Below, piece by piece: positions 28,430 through 38,021 of a stretch of 47,511 nucleotides of DNA. The notes under the pieces are model-generated. The model ran no database searches. It had not been told where the DNA came from and worked only from the letters and a program-made list of their open reading frames with translations. The translations under genes and the position numbers were made by a program. The first letter of the stretch is position 1. Each line of letters opens with the position of its first letter. This DNA is from Planctomycetota bacterium (GTDB lineage: Bacteria; Planctomycetota; Planctomycetia; Gemmatales; Gemmataceae), in contig VGXS01000031.1 in the NCBI GenBank assembly GCA_016873225.1, forward strand, positions 1 through 47,511, written 5' to 3'.

Positions 28430-30387
28430 TTCTTGATCGTGAGGGTGACCGCCGGGGCGGCGACGGTGAGGTCGGCGCCTCCGACCTTGGCCTTGCCATT
28501 CACGATCAGCGCCGGGGCCCCGACGGGCGTGTTGCCCTTGGTTTTCACGGTGATCTTCGCCTCGTTCTTGTCCTTGGCGATCGTCGGTGAGTCGGCGGTG
28601 GCGTTGGCCGGCAGTCCCGCCAGGGTGAGGGCCACCGGTTCGGCGAAGCCGTCGCGGCGGGTGAGCGTGATGGTGAGCACGGCATCCTTGCCCGGCGCCA
28701 CCGACGCCGGATCGACCTTGGCCGCCAGCGCGAACGGGGCCCGCTCGAGCACGGCCACGGCCACCGACCGCGACAGGCGCGCCGGCGGCACCGGCAGGTT
28801 CGCCAGCGCCGCGGATAGCGCCGGCCTGGTGCTGGCGACCACGGTGACCGGCTTGCCGTTGATCGTGGCCTTGCCCGTCACCATGACGGGAACCAGACCA
28901 ATCTTGAGTCCGGCGGGGCAGTTGATCGTGAGGCTGCCGGCGGGGTCGGCGGGCTTGGCCGGCGCGCCCTGCGCGATGGTGCCCGAGGCGGTTAGGCCGG
29001 CGGGGCCCGTCAGCGAGAGCTCCACCGGGCCGGCGTAGTCGCGACGCACAATCTGGACCGGCAGGGCGGCGGAGGCTTCCTGCCTGATGTCGACCCGGTC
29101 AAGGGCGACGGTGAGGTCGAAGCCCGGCTCATGGGGAGCCACCTGCAGGCGGTACACCTCGTCGGGCCCTCCCCAAAGGTGCAGGTGCTCGACCAGCACG
29201 GTGAACTCACCCGCGGCGGGCGCCTTGAAGTCGAGGCGGGGCGCCTGCGTCGGGGTGGTTTCGGCGAGCTTGGTCCCCTTGGCGTCGAGGATGGTCAGCA
29301 GCACCTCGGCGGGACTGCCCCATTCGGAGGTTTGGGCCTCGATGATGAACCGATCGTCCTTGGCCTTGGCGGCGAACGAGTAGCGGTCCGAATCGCCCTT
29401 CCGCTGGAATTTGCCTGAAATGCCGCAGGGCACCGGAATCTTCTGGGCCTGGGACTGGTCGGCCGGCTCGTTCTCCACCAACTCCTCGAACGGGGAAAGC
29501 ATCACCGACACGGGCCATCCGGGAAGTCCATCCTTGCCGAAGCGGGGAACAGCCTCGATGGCGGCCAAGCCGGGATCGGCCGGCGCGGTGACGGCGACGG
29601 GCGCGACTCCCTCGACATGCGGTCCCGCGAAGCCCACCTGGGCCGCCTTCCCGCGCGTGATGGCCAGCGGAAAGGCGCAGGTGGCCACCGGGAACGAACC
29701 GACGCGCATCGCGTAAACGAAGTCCTCGCCGCCGCGCCACGCCGTGTCGCGAACCTGCACGAGGTACTCGCCGTCGGCGGCGAAGGCATGCACCAGCCGG
29801 GGGTCGGTCTGGGCGCCCGGGGCGTCGTTGCTGTGCCCGGCCCGGAGTTCCCGGCCCTTGGCGTCGAACAGCGTCACCTGCGGGTCGACCACGCTGCCCA
29901 GCCTGCGGCCAAGGATCTCAAACACGACGCGGTCGCCCTTTTTCGCCTTGAAGCGGTACCAGTCGGCCTGCTCGGCATCGGCCCTGCCCGTGACAACGCA
30001 GGGGGGAGTGATCTCGGGGGCGGTTTCCTTCTTCTTGACGCCCTCCACCTTGGCCACGACCGGGAGTTCATCGGTGAGGAACAGCCTCAGGTTGGAGGTG
30101 CCGCGCTTGGTCGCCAGCCTCAGCGCGTGAAATCCCGGCCCGGCCGACTTGTCGGGCGCGATCTTCACGAGCAGCTTGGCGGCGTCCTTGCCGTTGTTCG
30201 CCTCGGCGGGGATGGTGATCGCCGCGGGAATGTCCAGATGCACGGCGACGGGATCGGCGAGGTTGGCGCCGGTGAGCGTGACATCGGTGGGTTTGCCAAG
30301 GGGAATGACAAGCGGCGAGGGAGCCTTGAGGGTGGGCGCCTGGGCCAGCAGGCAACCTGACAGGATGCCGGAAAGGAGGGTATGCAT
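28426..30387 (-). CDS. secreted protein with two pre-peptidase C-terminal (PPC) domains
   Basis: A 653-residue secreted protein. A signal peptide (MHTLLSGILSGCLLAQA) starts at 30387. An N-terminal Ig-like domain (about 25-110) is followed by a PPC-type beta domain (ADWYRFKAKKGDRVVFEI ... GEYLVQVRDTAWRGGEDFVYAM, about 140-225) and a second (SDRYSFAAKAKDDRFIIEA ... GEFTVLVEHLHLWGGPDEVY, about 335-425). Two or three Ig-like modules then follow. No catalytic domain is seen. Such proteins are common at the planctomycete surface and probably bind partners or substrates. The longer frame beginning at 30744 is not supported. The stop overlaps the molybdoprotein ATG. Confidence 0.8.
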   Translation of the reverse strand: MHTLLSGILSGCLLAQAPTLKAPSPLVIPLGKPTDVTLTGANLADPVAVHLDIPAAITIPAEANNGKDAAKLLVKIAPDKSAGPGFHALRLATKRGTSNLRLFLTDELPVVAKVEGVKKKETAPEITPPCVVTGRADAEQADWYRFKAKKGDRVVFEILGRRLGSVVDPQVTLFDAKGRELRAGHSNDAPGAQTDPRLVHAFAADGEYLVQVRDTAWRGGEDFVYAMRVGSFPVATCAFPLAITRGKAAQVGFAGPHVEGVAPVAVTAPADPGLAAIEAVPRFGKDGLPGWPVSVMLSPFEELVENEPADQSQAQKIPVPCGISGKFQRKGDSDRYSFAAKAKDDRFIIEAQTSEWGSPAEVLLTILDAKGTKLAETTPTQAPRLDFKAPAAGEFTVLVEHLHLWGGPDEVYRLQVAPHEPGFDLTVALDRVDIRQEASAALPVQIVRRDYAGPVELSLTGPAGLTASGTIAQGAPAKPADPAGSLTINCPAGLKIGLVPVMVTGKATINGKPVTVVASTRPALSAALANLPVPPARLSRSVAVAVLERAPFALAAKVDPASVAPGKDAVLTITLTRRDGFAEPVALTLAGLPANATADSPTIAKDKNEAKITVKTKGNTPVGAPALIVNGKAKVGGADLTVAAPAVTLTIKK

Positions 30388-30613
30388 GGTTCGCGGGAGT
30401 CCTGAATTGTCCGGGGGCGGGATGGCCAACATCGTAACGGCCAAGGTGGCCTTGTCCAAGGAAAAGCGGTCAGTCATGCGGAGATGGGGAAACTTCCTTG
30501 CTATTCCAGATTTCTTATCTTGACCAACGCGATTGGCAGGGAAAAAATAGTGTTCACGCGGAATGGAATGGAGTCTTCCGCATTTCCTGAGCAGTGGCCC
30601 GCGGTGAATTCCC

Positions 30614-32059
30614 ATGGCTTGGAAGATGGTCGTCGCGTCGACCGGAGTCGTGTTGGCGGCATCGATTTCGATGATGCTGGCGGCCGAACCAGCGCGCCTT
30701 CCGCCGCCCCGCGGGCAGGTGTTGGCCAAGGGGCTTTCCGGCACCCGGCTTGAATCACCCGATTATCTCGGCACCTCCAGTTGCACCTCGAGTTCATGCC
30801 ACCACAAGAGCGGGCACCGCCGGGCGGTGGGTTCCGAATTCGTGACCTGGAACGCGGAGGATCCGCACCGCAAGGCTTGGGAAACGCTGTTTTCAGAACG
30901 GTCGCAGCGGATGGTGCGCAACCTGTACGGTCCCGGTGCCGGCCCGGCCAGCCAGACGGCCTGGTGCCTGGCATGCCATGCCACCGGCGAGGGCGACCTT
31001 TCAAGGGCGTCGACCGCCCTCACGCTGGTGGACGCGGTGAGTTGTGAAAGTTGCCACGGCCCGGCAAAAGGCTGGCTTGCCGCCCACACCCGGGCCGGTT
31101 TCCATGAACTGGACCCTGAAACCAAGGAAAAGGATTTCGGCCTGCTGAACACGAAGGACCTGGCCAGCCGGGCCAAGGTCTGCGCCTCGTGCCATGTCGG
31201 CAACGCCGATGTGCCGCTCATGCAGGTGAACCACGACCTGATCGCGGCGGGGCACCCCAGGCTGAACTTCGAATTGTCGAGCGCGCTAGCCAAATACCCG
31301 GCCCACTGGCGGGTGGACGAGGAGCAGGCGAGGTTTCCCGATTTGGGTTGGCGGACCTGGCAGGTGGGGCAGGTGGCCTGCGCGGAGGCGGCGGCCAGGT
31401 TGACGGCGGCGCGCGCGGGGCAAGCCACCAGCGGCGGCGCCTGGCCCGAGTTCGCCGAGCAGGACTGTTTCAGCTGCCACAAGAACCTTGTGGTGGACAG
31501 CATCAGGGCCCCGCTCAAGAAGGCACCGCTGACGCCGTTGGGCCGCGCCCCTTGGCAAACCTGGCTCGCCGGGAGCCTGTCGCTGGCCGACCGGGAATCG
31601 CACGAGGCCCTTTTCAGCCTCCGTGAGCGGATGGCCGCCCCCACGCCCCGGCCCGAGCAGGCGCGGACGCTGGCGCTTCAGGCGGGGGAATATCTGGCGA
31701 AGCGTTCACGCGCGCTGGCCGGTTTGGAACCCCTTTCCGTGATGGCCGAGGCCGAACTGCTGACAAGGCTGTCGCGGGAAACGGCGACCGATGCCTCCCG
31801 TTTGGGATGGGAGGAACTGGCGCAACGATACCTGGCGATGACCGGCCTCAGGGAAGACCTGCGCCGCCGGGAGGGACGCTTCGACACCGCGTTTGAAAAG
31901 CCGTATCTTGAATTGAGGGATGCGCTCAAGGGCCAATTCCCGCCAAGGCACGACAGTCCTCGTGCCGACAGCGACGAGGTCCGGGCGGCGCGCGACAGGG
32001 ACATGGTTCTCGGGAAGCTGAGGTCGGCCCTGGGTGCCATCGCCGGTTCGTCGCGCTAA
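30614..32059 (+). CDS. pentahaem cytochrome c, cytochrome c554-like
   Basis: A 481-residue exported multihaem cytochrome with an N-terminal signal (about 1-24). Four CXXCH sites lie at 118-122, 144-148, 190-194 and 285-289; an additional C57-X4-C62-H63 (CTSSSCH) resembles the CX4CH sites known in cytochrome c3. The spacing and the CESCHGP and CASCHVGNA contexts match the cytochrome c554/multihaem family. The C-terminal 190 residues are helical and lack haem motifs. The next gene is a paralogue with the same order of sites. It is divergent from the PPC-domain gene. The electron partner is unknown. No strong ribosome site precedes 30614. Confidence 0.8.
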   Translation: MAWKMVVASTGVVLAASISMMLAAEPARLPPPRGQVLAKGLSGTRLESPDYLGTSSCTSSSCHHKSGHRRAVGSEFVTWNAEDPHRKAWETLFSERSQRMVRNLYGPGAGPASQTAWCLACHATGEGDLSRASTALTLVDAVSCESCHGPAKGWLAAHTRAGFHELDPETKEKDFGLLNTKDLASRAKVCASCHVGNADVPLMQVNHDLIAAGHPRLNFELSSALAKYPAHWRVDEEQARFPDLGWRTWQVGQVACAEAAARLTAARAGQATSGGAWPEFAEQDCFSCHKNLVVDSIRAPLKKAPLTPLGRAPWQTWLAGSLSLADRESHEALFSLRERMAAPTPRPEQARTLALQAGEYLAKRSRALAGLEPLSVMAEAELLTRLSRETATDASRLGWEELAQRYLAMTGLREDLRRREGRFDTAFEKPYLELRDALKGQFPPRHDSPRADSDEVRAARDRDMVLGKLRSALGAIAGSSR

Positions 32060-32084
32060 CATCTCCCGTTCCGAGGTGTCTCCC

Positions 32085-33929
32085 ATGCTTGCGGCGATCG
32101 CGGTTGGATGCGGCCTTGTGTTCACGGCGTTGGGTCAGGACCCCGCGTGGCTGACACCCGGGCGCCGGGATTCGTTCCCCGCCGAGAGGCAGTACCAGGA
32201 TTCCATGGCGTGCGTCCGGTGCCACGCGCAGCCGACGGCCAACGACATTCCGCCCGAGAAAAACCGGCCCGCCGGCCGCCCCTATCCGTTCGACTTCGTC
32301 TGGCTCACCGAATACGCGACTTGGAAGACCCACGACAAGCACGCGCAGGCGTTCGCCGTGCTCAAGGGCAAGCGCGGGCAGGAGATCGGCAAGCTGCTCG
32401 GGCAGGATGTGACCAAGGCCGCGACGGGTTGCCTCAACTGCCACGCCCAGCAGGCGATGTCGGAAAAGTCGGCGGGAGCCATCGACCTGTCGGAAGGAAT
32501 CGGATGCGCCTCGTGCCACGGGCCTTCCTCGTCGTGGGTGGGCCCCCATGCGAATGCGGCATGGCGCGAGAAGGCCGAACGCGAGAAGTCGGAACTGGGC
32601 CTGCGGAACCTGCGCGACCCCGAGGTGCGCGCGACGCTGTGCGCCTCGTGCCACATCGGCAACGCGCAGGAAGGCAAGGTGGTGACCCACGCGATGTTCG
32701 CCGCCGGCCACCCGCCCCTGCCGCCGATCGAGACGGCGACCTTCAGCCGCAACCAGCCTCCGCATTACCGCGAGGGCCTGGATGTGCCTTACCTGCGGAT
32801 GTCGAACGAGCCGACCCGGAAGCGCTACCACGCCGAGCCGTTCCAGATGACGCGCCTGGCGCTGGTGGGCGCGCTCGTGAACCTGCGAGAAACGGCGCGC
32901 CTGGTCGCCGAGCGCTCCGAGTTTGACCTCAAGGACTCCAAGTTGGAGCTGGTGCGCTGGCCCGAGTTGGCGACGCGCGACGAGGGTGAACCCGCCGAGG
33001 ACTCGGCGCGCCGGAAGGCCCGCTGGCCCGAACTGGCCCTGGCCACCTCCGACTGCTACGCCTGCCATCACGACCTGCAATATCCGGGATACCGCCAGAC
33101 CCGCGGCTACGGCTACCACCTGCCCGGCAAGGAAAGGCACCGCGTGTTCCCGGGGCGGGTGATGGTGCGGATGTGGGCCACCACCCTCGCTGGCGCCGCC
33201 GCCAGGTTGGCGGGCCGGGAGCACCTCGCCTCGCTCGACGCCTCGTTGGCCAAGCTCGCCGCGGGCACCACGGTGCAGCAGTTCGGCGACCCGGCGGTGA
33301 TCAGGCAGGCGTGCCTCGAGCTTGAAAAGGCCTGCGACGCGGCGATCCGCGCCGCCAAGGCCGCGCCGCTGGACCAGGCGGGCGCCTCGGCGATCCTCAA
33401 GGATGCCCTTGAGGCGTTCAACGAACCGGGCGCCGGCAAGCCGGACCAGCCTGTTCCCGATTTCGAGGCGGCGCGCCAGTTGGCCAGCCTCGCCGATGTC
33501 ATCGCCAGCGACCTCAAGGCGGGCAAGGAGAAGCCGCCCGCCTTCATCGCGGCGCTCGCCAAGCTGTCCGACCTGGTCGACCTGCATCCGTACGCGAACC
33601 GGCAGGCTCGCCTCGAGGTGATCCTCGGGCTCATCGAACGGGAGCAGAAGCTGCCCAAGGGGGCGACCGTCGCCTTTTCCGAATACCTGCAAAAGGGCGG
33701 CCCGGTCGACCTGGCCCGCAAGCTGGTGGATGATCGCGACTTCCTTCCGTCGTTCAACAGGATCCGCAGCGAGGATTTCAACCAGTGGCTATCGGAAAAT
33801 GCCACGGCCACGCGGCTGCAGCGCCTTGACGACGAGGAGGAGCGCAAGCTGATGAGCCGGCTGAACTCCTACGACCCAGCCGAGTTCCTCAAGGCGGCCC
33901 GGGAATTGGCGACCCAGTCGGCCCGCTGA
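32085..33929 (+). CDS. second pentahaem cytochrome c, paralogue of the preceding gene
   Basis: A 614-residue secreted cytochrome with CXXCH sites at 43-47, 116-120, 141-145, 186-190 and 324-328. The CASCHGP and CASCHIGNA motifs, followed by an AAGHP segment, align with the previous cytochrome in the same order, so the two are tandem paralogues. About 280 C-terminal residues are helical and haem-free. A signal-like N-terminus (MLAAIAVGCGLVFTALG) and a GAGG box nine bases upstream support ATG 32085. The gap to the preceding gene is 25 bases, suggesting one transcript. Confidence 0.82.
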   Translation: MLAAIAVGCGLVFTALGQDPAWLTPGRRDSFPAERQYQDSMACVRCHAQPTANDIPPEKNRPAGRPYPFDFVWLTEYATWKTHDKHAQAFAVLKGKRGQEIGKLLGQDVTKAATGCLNCHAQQAMSEKSAGAIDLSEGIGCASCHGPSSSWVGPHANAAWREKAEREKSELGLRNLRDPEVRATLCASCHIGNAQEGKVVTHAMFAAGHPPLPPIETATFSRNQPPHYREGLDVPYLRMSNEPTRKRYHAEPFQMTRLALVGALVNLRETARLVAERSEFDLKDSKLELVRWPELATRDEGEPAEDSARRKARWPELALATSDCYACHHDLQYPGYRQTRGYGYHLPGKERHRVFPGRVMVRMWATTLAGAAARLAGREHLASLDASLAKLAAGTTVQQFGDPAVIRQACLELEKACDAAIRAAKAAPLDQAGASAILKDALEAFNEPGAGKPDQPVPDFEAARQLASLADVIASDLKAGKEKPPAFIAALAKLSDLVDLHPYANRQARLEVILGLIEREQKLPKGATVAFSEYLQKGGPVDLARKLVDDRDFLPSFNRIRSEDFNQWLSENATATRLQRLDDEEERKLMSRLNSYDPAEFLKAARELATQSAR

Positions 33930-34110
33930 AAGCGCGTCGCCGCGCCCTCACCCCCGCGCCCGGCGCGCGACTGATGGAGCCAAAGCCTTCATCGCGCCGC
34001 ACCTTCTCGCCATCTGCCTGGCCCTGCATCAACCCGGCGCGCCCGGGGGCGGACTGGTCCAGGCTCACCCCGATTGGCCCGACATCCTCGTCTATCGCGA
34101 CACCTGCAAT

Positions 34111-35925
34111 GTGTTTGTCATCCGCGACGGCGATTCCGCCATCCTCGTGAACCTCGGCGACGGCGGCGTGCTGCCCCGCCTGAGGAAGGCGGGAATCAGC
34201 AAGGTCGACTGGATCCTGTTCACCGACCACCACCGCGAGCATTGCCAGGGGATCGGCAAAGCCGACTTGGCGGGGGTGAAATTCGCCGCGTCGGAGGGCG
34301 AGCGCGAGCTGTTCGAGAAGCCGCTGGACTTCAGGAAATGGCGGCCGACACTCGGCGACAAGCACACGGTGCACGGGGCCAGCTATGTGAGGCCGCCCGC
34401 GGCGCCCGTCAGGCTCGACCGGGTCCTGGCCCACGGCGAGGTGTTCCGGTGGCGAGGCCTCGAGGTCAACTGCGCGCTCACGCCCGGCCATTCACCCGGA
34501 GGAATGACCTTCACCTTGGCCCGCGGCGGGAAGTCGTGCGCCTTCACCGGTGGAATCATCCATGACGGCGCGAGGATGTCCAACTGGTATGACACCGAAT
34601 GGGATTACGGGTTCGCCAAGGGCCTCGAGGCGCTCACCGACTCGGTCGGCAAGCTCGCCGGGATGAACCCCGGCGTCGCCTTTCCCTCGCAGGGGCCGGT
34701 GATCGCCGACGCGGGCCGGCAACTGGCCGACTACCACCGAAAGCTCAACGAGTTCCATCCCGACTACATCCGGGGGTATCCCGTCCACTCGCTCACCAAG
34801 CGCGCCAAGCCCGACCCGATCCTCTCGCCGACTCCCATCCCGCAGGTCGTCCGCGTGACGCCGCACCTGTACAAGTTCGCCGACACCCTCGCCGGGAAGA
34901 ACTTCGCCATCATCATCTCCGACAGCGGCCGCGGCCTGCTCCTCGATTGCGGCCTGTTTCCCGAGACGCTGCTGGCCGAACTCGTGGCGAAAATGCGGGA
35001 GCACCTGGGGTTGAAAAGGATCGACGCCCTGTGGATCAACCACATGCACGGCGACCACTTCACCCTCGGCGCGGCGCTCAAGAGGGAGCATGGCGCCCAG
35101 ATATGGACGCTCGACCGCATCGTCGACAAGGTGGAGAACCCCCTGCGCTACGACTATTGCGCCCTCATCACCTCCTACAACCTGCAATACACCGGCCTCA
35201 AGGTGGACAGGCCGCTCAAGCCCGGCGAAGTCGTCGATTGGGAGGGTCTCAAGCTCCACATCGACTGGATGCCCGGCCAGACGGAGTTTGGCAACTGCCT
35301 CTGGCTGAACCTCGACGGCAAGAAGATCGCCTTCACCGGCGACAACCTGTTCGGCGATCCGGCCGACCCGACCCAGAACGGCCACGAGGCCGTCGTGGCC
35401 CGCAACAGCGCCATCCTCGAGGAGGGATACATCCTCGGCAGCCGGTACCTCCGCGACCTGAAGCCCGACATCATCATGGGCGCCCACAATGTGCTCATGA
35501 CCAACCCGGGACCGTTCGTGGAGCGTTACCACGAATGGTCGAAGCGCATCGCCCGCCGTTACCGCGAACTGCTGCCCGATCCCGACTACGAGTACCAGTA
35601 CGATCCGTTCTGGGTGTCGGCGTACCCCTACCGCGTCGACCTCCAGCAGGCCGACCAGGCGACTGTGAGCGTGACGGTGCGAAACTTCCGCGACAGGCCG
35701 CAGAGGCATTCCGTGGCGCTCGCCCTGCCCCCCGGACTCAAGGCCGACCCGCCGGTGATCGAGGGAACGGTGGAGGCGAAGTCGAGGAAGTCGTATCCCG
35801 TCAGGATCAGCGTGGACCGGGGCAGGGTTCCCGCGGGTACCCTCATGATCCCCATGGACATCACGCTCGACGGGTCGCGCCTGGGGCAGCGGTTCGACTT
35901 TCTGGCGCAAGCGAGAGCGAGGTAG
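34111..35925 (+). CDS. tandem metallo-beta-lactamase-fold protein with non-canonical 5' end
   Basis: At least 604 residues from GTG 34111, the first canonical start. The same frame is open upstream to 33865 and encodes DILVYRDTCN plus a signal-like FIAPHLLAICLAL from 33991 on, without ATG, GTG or TTG. An ATC at 33991, with GGAG 11 bases upstream, or an indel, could explain this. The first MBL half has DHHREH (39-44) in place of HxHxDH, then GHSPG (126-130). The second half has a complete HMHGDH (311-316), D411 in GDN and H459 in GAHN. A beta-sandwich-like tail (about 515-604) closes it. The hydrolase substrate is unknown; the second half looks like the active one. Confidence 0.75.
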   Translation: MFVIRDGDSAILVNLGDGGVLPRLRKAGISKVDWILFTDHHREHCQGIGKADLAGVKFAASEGERELFEKPLDFRKWRPTLGDKHTVHGASYVRPPAAPVRLDRVLAHGEVFRWRGLEVNCALTPGHSPGGMTFTLARGGKSCAFTGGIIHDGARMSNWYDTEWDYGFAKGLEALTDSVGKLAGMNPGVAFPSQGPVIADAGRQLADYHRKLNEFHPDYIRGYPVHSLTKRAKPDPILSPTPIPQVVRVTPHLYKFADTLAGKNFAIIISDSGRGLLLDCGLFPETLLAELVAKMREHLGLKRIDALWINHMHGDHFTLGAALKREHGAQIWTLDRIVDKVENPLRYDYCALITSYNLQYTGLKVDRPLKPGEVVDWEGLKLHIDWMPGQTEFGNCLWLNLDGKKIAFTGDNLFGDPADPTQNGHEAVVARNSAILEEGYILGSRYLRDLKPDIIMGAHNVLMTNPGPFVERYHEWSKRIARRYRELLPDPDYEYQYDPFWVSAYPYRVDLQQADQATVSVTVRNFRDRPQRHSVALALPPGLKADPPVIEGTVEAKSRKSYPVRISVDRGRVPAGTLMIPMDITLDGSRLGQRFDFLAQARAR

Positions 35926-35972
35926 GGTAATATTCGTCAGGCCCAATCGATCCCACGGGAGGATTTCGCATC

Positions 35973-36449
35973 ATGAACCAGCAACCCGAACCGCACAACC
36001 TTCAACAGGCTTTCCAAACCACGGTCATGATTCATGGAGCGATGATGATTGGCGTGGTTTCGGTCGCCGTGGTGCTGATCGCGGTGCTCGGCCTGCCTGT
36101 TACGCCGGATGTCTCCAAGCTCACGGTCGAATGGGTGGGCATCGCGGTGGCCGCCATCAACACGATTGTTTGCCTGACGGTTTTCCAGAAGCCGATGAAA
36201 TCGGTTGTCGGCCAAGGCATGGATGGCCCACCCGAGGCCCGGTATTTCGCCGAATGGCAAATCACCAGCCTGATCCGCTTCGCCTTGTTAGAGGGAGCGG
36301 CACTCGTGAATGTGATTTTTTCCGTGTTCCATGGTGGCGGGTGGCTCAACCTCGCCCCGGCCTTGGCTTGCCTGGGCGTGATGATGGTGCTGTTTCCAAC
36401 CCGATATGGTTGGGAGTCGTACCTCAACGAGCGCCTTGGCGAACCATGA
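35973..36449 (+). CDS. four-TM hypothetical membrane protein
   Basis: A 158-residue membrane protein with four TMs (about 19-40, 50-68, 94-112 and 124-142) and a short soluble N-terminus (MNQQPEPHNLQQAFQTT). GGAGG lies 10 bases before the ATG. I recognise no family. It follows the tandem MBL gene by 47 bases and precedes the DUF1549 gene by 35, so it may be cotranscribed with either. TAATAT at 35928-35933 could be a -10 box, but no good -35 was found. Confidence 0.7.
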   Translation: MNQQPEPHNLQQAFQTTVMIHGAMMIGVVSVAVVLIAVLGLPVTPDVSKLTVEWVGIAVAAINTIVCLTVFQKPMKSVVGQGMDGPPEARYFAEWQITSLIRFALLEGAALVNVIFSVFHGGGWLNLAPALACLGVMMVLFPTRYGWESYLNERLGEP

Positions 36450-36484
36450 ATTGGTAGCCCCGTGCATCCCGAAGTGAGGAACCG

Positions 36485-38011
36485 ATGGTATCCGTGATCA
36501 TGCTGATCGGCACCTTCATGGCGCCCGCCGCCGATGCCCTAGAACTGACCAAGGCGATGGATGCCGCCCTGGCCCTCGACAAGCTGGCGATCGACAAGCT
36601 GGCCGACGACCACGAGTTCTGCCGCAGGATCCATCTCGACCTCGTCGGGCGGGTTCCCACTACCGCGGAGACAAGGAAGTTTTTGGCGGCGCCCGCCGCA
36701 AGCCGCCGGGCCGAACTGGCCAAGGGCCTGCTGGCCTCGCCCCAATTCACCGAGGTTTGGGCCTCGACGCTTCACCTGATCCTGATGGAACGGCTCGGAG
36801 ACAACGCCGAGTGGGACGGCTTCCTCAAGGAGTTCGCCTCCTCGAACCGTTCGTTCCGCGAACTCACCGCGCAAATGCTCGACCCCGGCGCGGCGACGGC
36901 CCCCAAGGGATCCGGTTTCTTCCTTTCCAAGAGGCTGGAGAACTACGGGCAGAACCCCGTCGACTATCCGGCGCTCACGCGCGATGTGGGCCGGCTGTTC
37001 TTGGGGATGGACCTGCGCTGCGCCCAGTGCCACGACCACCTGACCGTGCCGTCGTACAAGCAAGTCCATTTCCAGGGCCTTTACGCCTTCACCCGGCAGA
37101 TGGTGCTGGGTGAAGCCGCCAAGGCGACCATTGGCGAGAAGCCCGTGGCGGGCAAGGTGTCGTTCAGCTCGGTCTTCGACATGGAGAAAATGGAAACGGG
37201 GCCGTCGCTGCCCGGGCGCAAGCCGCTGGATGTGCCCGAGGTGAAGGCCGGCGAGGAGTACGCCGTGAAGCCCGACCGGAAAACCAAGTCGTCCGGCGTG
37301 CCCAAGGTGGCGATGATGCCGCTTCTGGCCAAGGCCGTGACCGAGGATGACCGCCTGGCGCGCACCTGGGCGAACCGCCTGGCGCGCGTTCTGCTGGGCA
37401 GGGGTATCGTTGAATCCCCCGACTTCGACCACCCCGGCAACCCGCCGGCCCTGCCGGAGACGCTCGACGCGATGGCCTCGGCGCTCCGCTCCGGCATGCC
37501 GCTGAAAACCTGGCTGGAGGGGTTCGTGAACTCGAGGCTGTACCAGGCTCCCTCGGGCCCCGCGGCGGGTACGGGCGCGGCGGCCTTTTCGCGCGCCCCG
37601 GAAAGGCCGCTCACCGGCGAGGCCCTTGCCGCCAGCGTCGAGACGGCGCTGGGCAACGGCAAGCGCGACGAGGCCCGGCTCAAGCGGTTCCGCCAGGTGT
37701 TCGGGCACCCGCCCCGCGAGCCGGATGAGGCCGGCCATCCCTCCGTGGAGAAGGCCCTGTTCTGGAGGAACGACCCGGCGGTGAGGGCCATGATGGCGCC
37801 CATGTCCGGCAACCTGATGGAACGGCTGCTCAAGCTGGAGGGACCGGCGCTCGCCGAGGAACTGTTCCTGTCGCTGCTGGGCCGGCCGCCCTCCACCGAG
37901 GAACGGGACGCGGTGCTGGCGGCGGTCGCCAAGGCTCCCCAGCCGCAGGAAGGCAGGCGGATCGCCGTGTGGGCGCTCTTGGCCTCCACGGAATTCCAGG
38001 TGAACCATTGA
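36485..38011 (+). CDS. DUF1549/DUF1553 domain protein
   Basis: A 508-residue secreted protein with an N-terminal signal (MVSVIMLIGTFMAPAADA). The DUF1549 part includes FCRRIHLDLVGRVPTTAE, and further on GMDLRCAQCHDHLTVPSYKQ, where CAQCH could bind haem c. The DUF1553 part follows (DRLARTWANRLARVLLGRGIVESPDFD). The product is shorter than the usual 700-1000 residues: the cytochrome-like N-terminal module and the long insert are missing. These proteins are abundant in planctomycetes and are generally paired with DUF1501 proteins, as here. Their biochemical role is not established. Confidence 0.85.
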   Translation: MVSVIMLIGTFMAPAADALELTKAMDAALALDKLAIDKLADDHEFCRRIHLDLVGRVPTTAETRKFLAAPAASRRAELAKGLLASPQFTEVWASTLHLILMERLGDNAEWDGFLKEFASSNRSFRELTAQMLDPGAATAPKGSGFFLSKRLENYGQNPVDYPALTRDVGRLFLGMDLRCAQCHDHLTVPSYKQVHFQGLYAFTRQMVLGEAAKATIGEKPVAGKVSFSSVFDMEKMETGPSLPGRKPLDVPEVKAGEEYAVKPDRKTKSSGVPKVAMMPLLAKAVTEDDRLARTWANRLARVLLGRGIVESPDFDHPGNPPALPETLDAMASALRSGMPLKTWLEGFVNSRLYQAPSGPAAGTGAAAFSRAPERPLTGEALAASVETALGNGKRDEARLKRFRQVFGHPPREPDEAGHPSVEKALFWRNDPAVRAMMAPMSGNLMERLLKLEGPALAEELFLSLLGRPPSTEERDAVLAAVAKAPQPQEGRRIAVWALLASTEFQVNH

Positions 38012-38021
38012 GGAATCAGCG

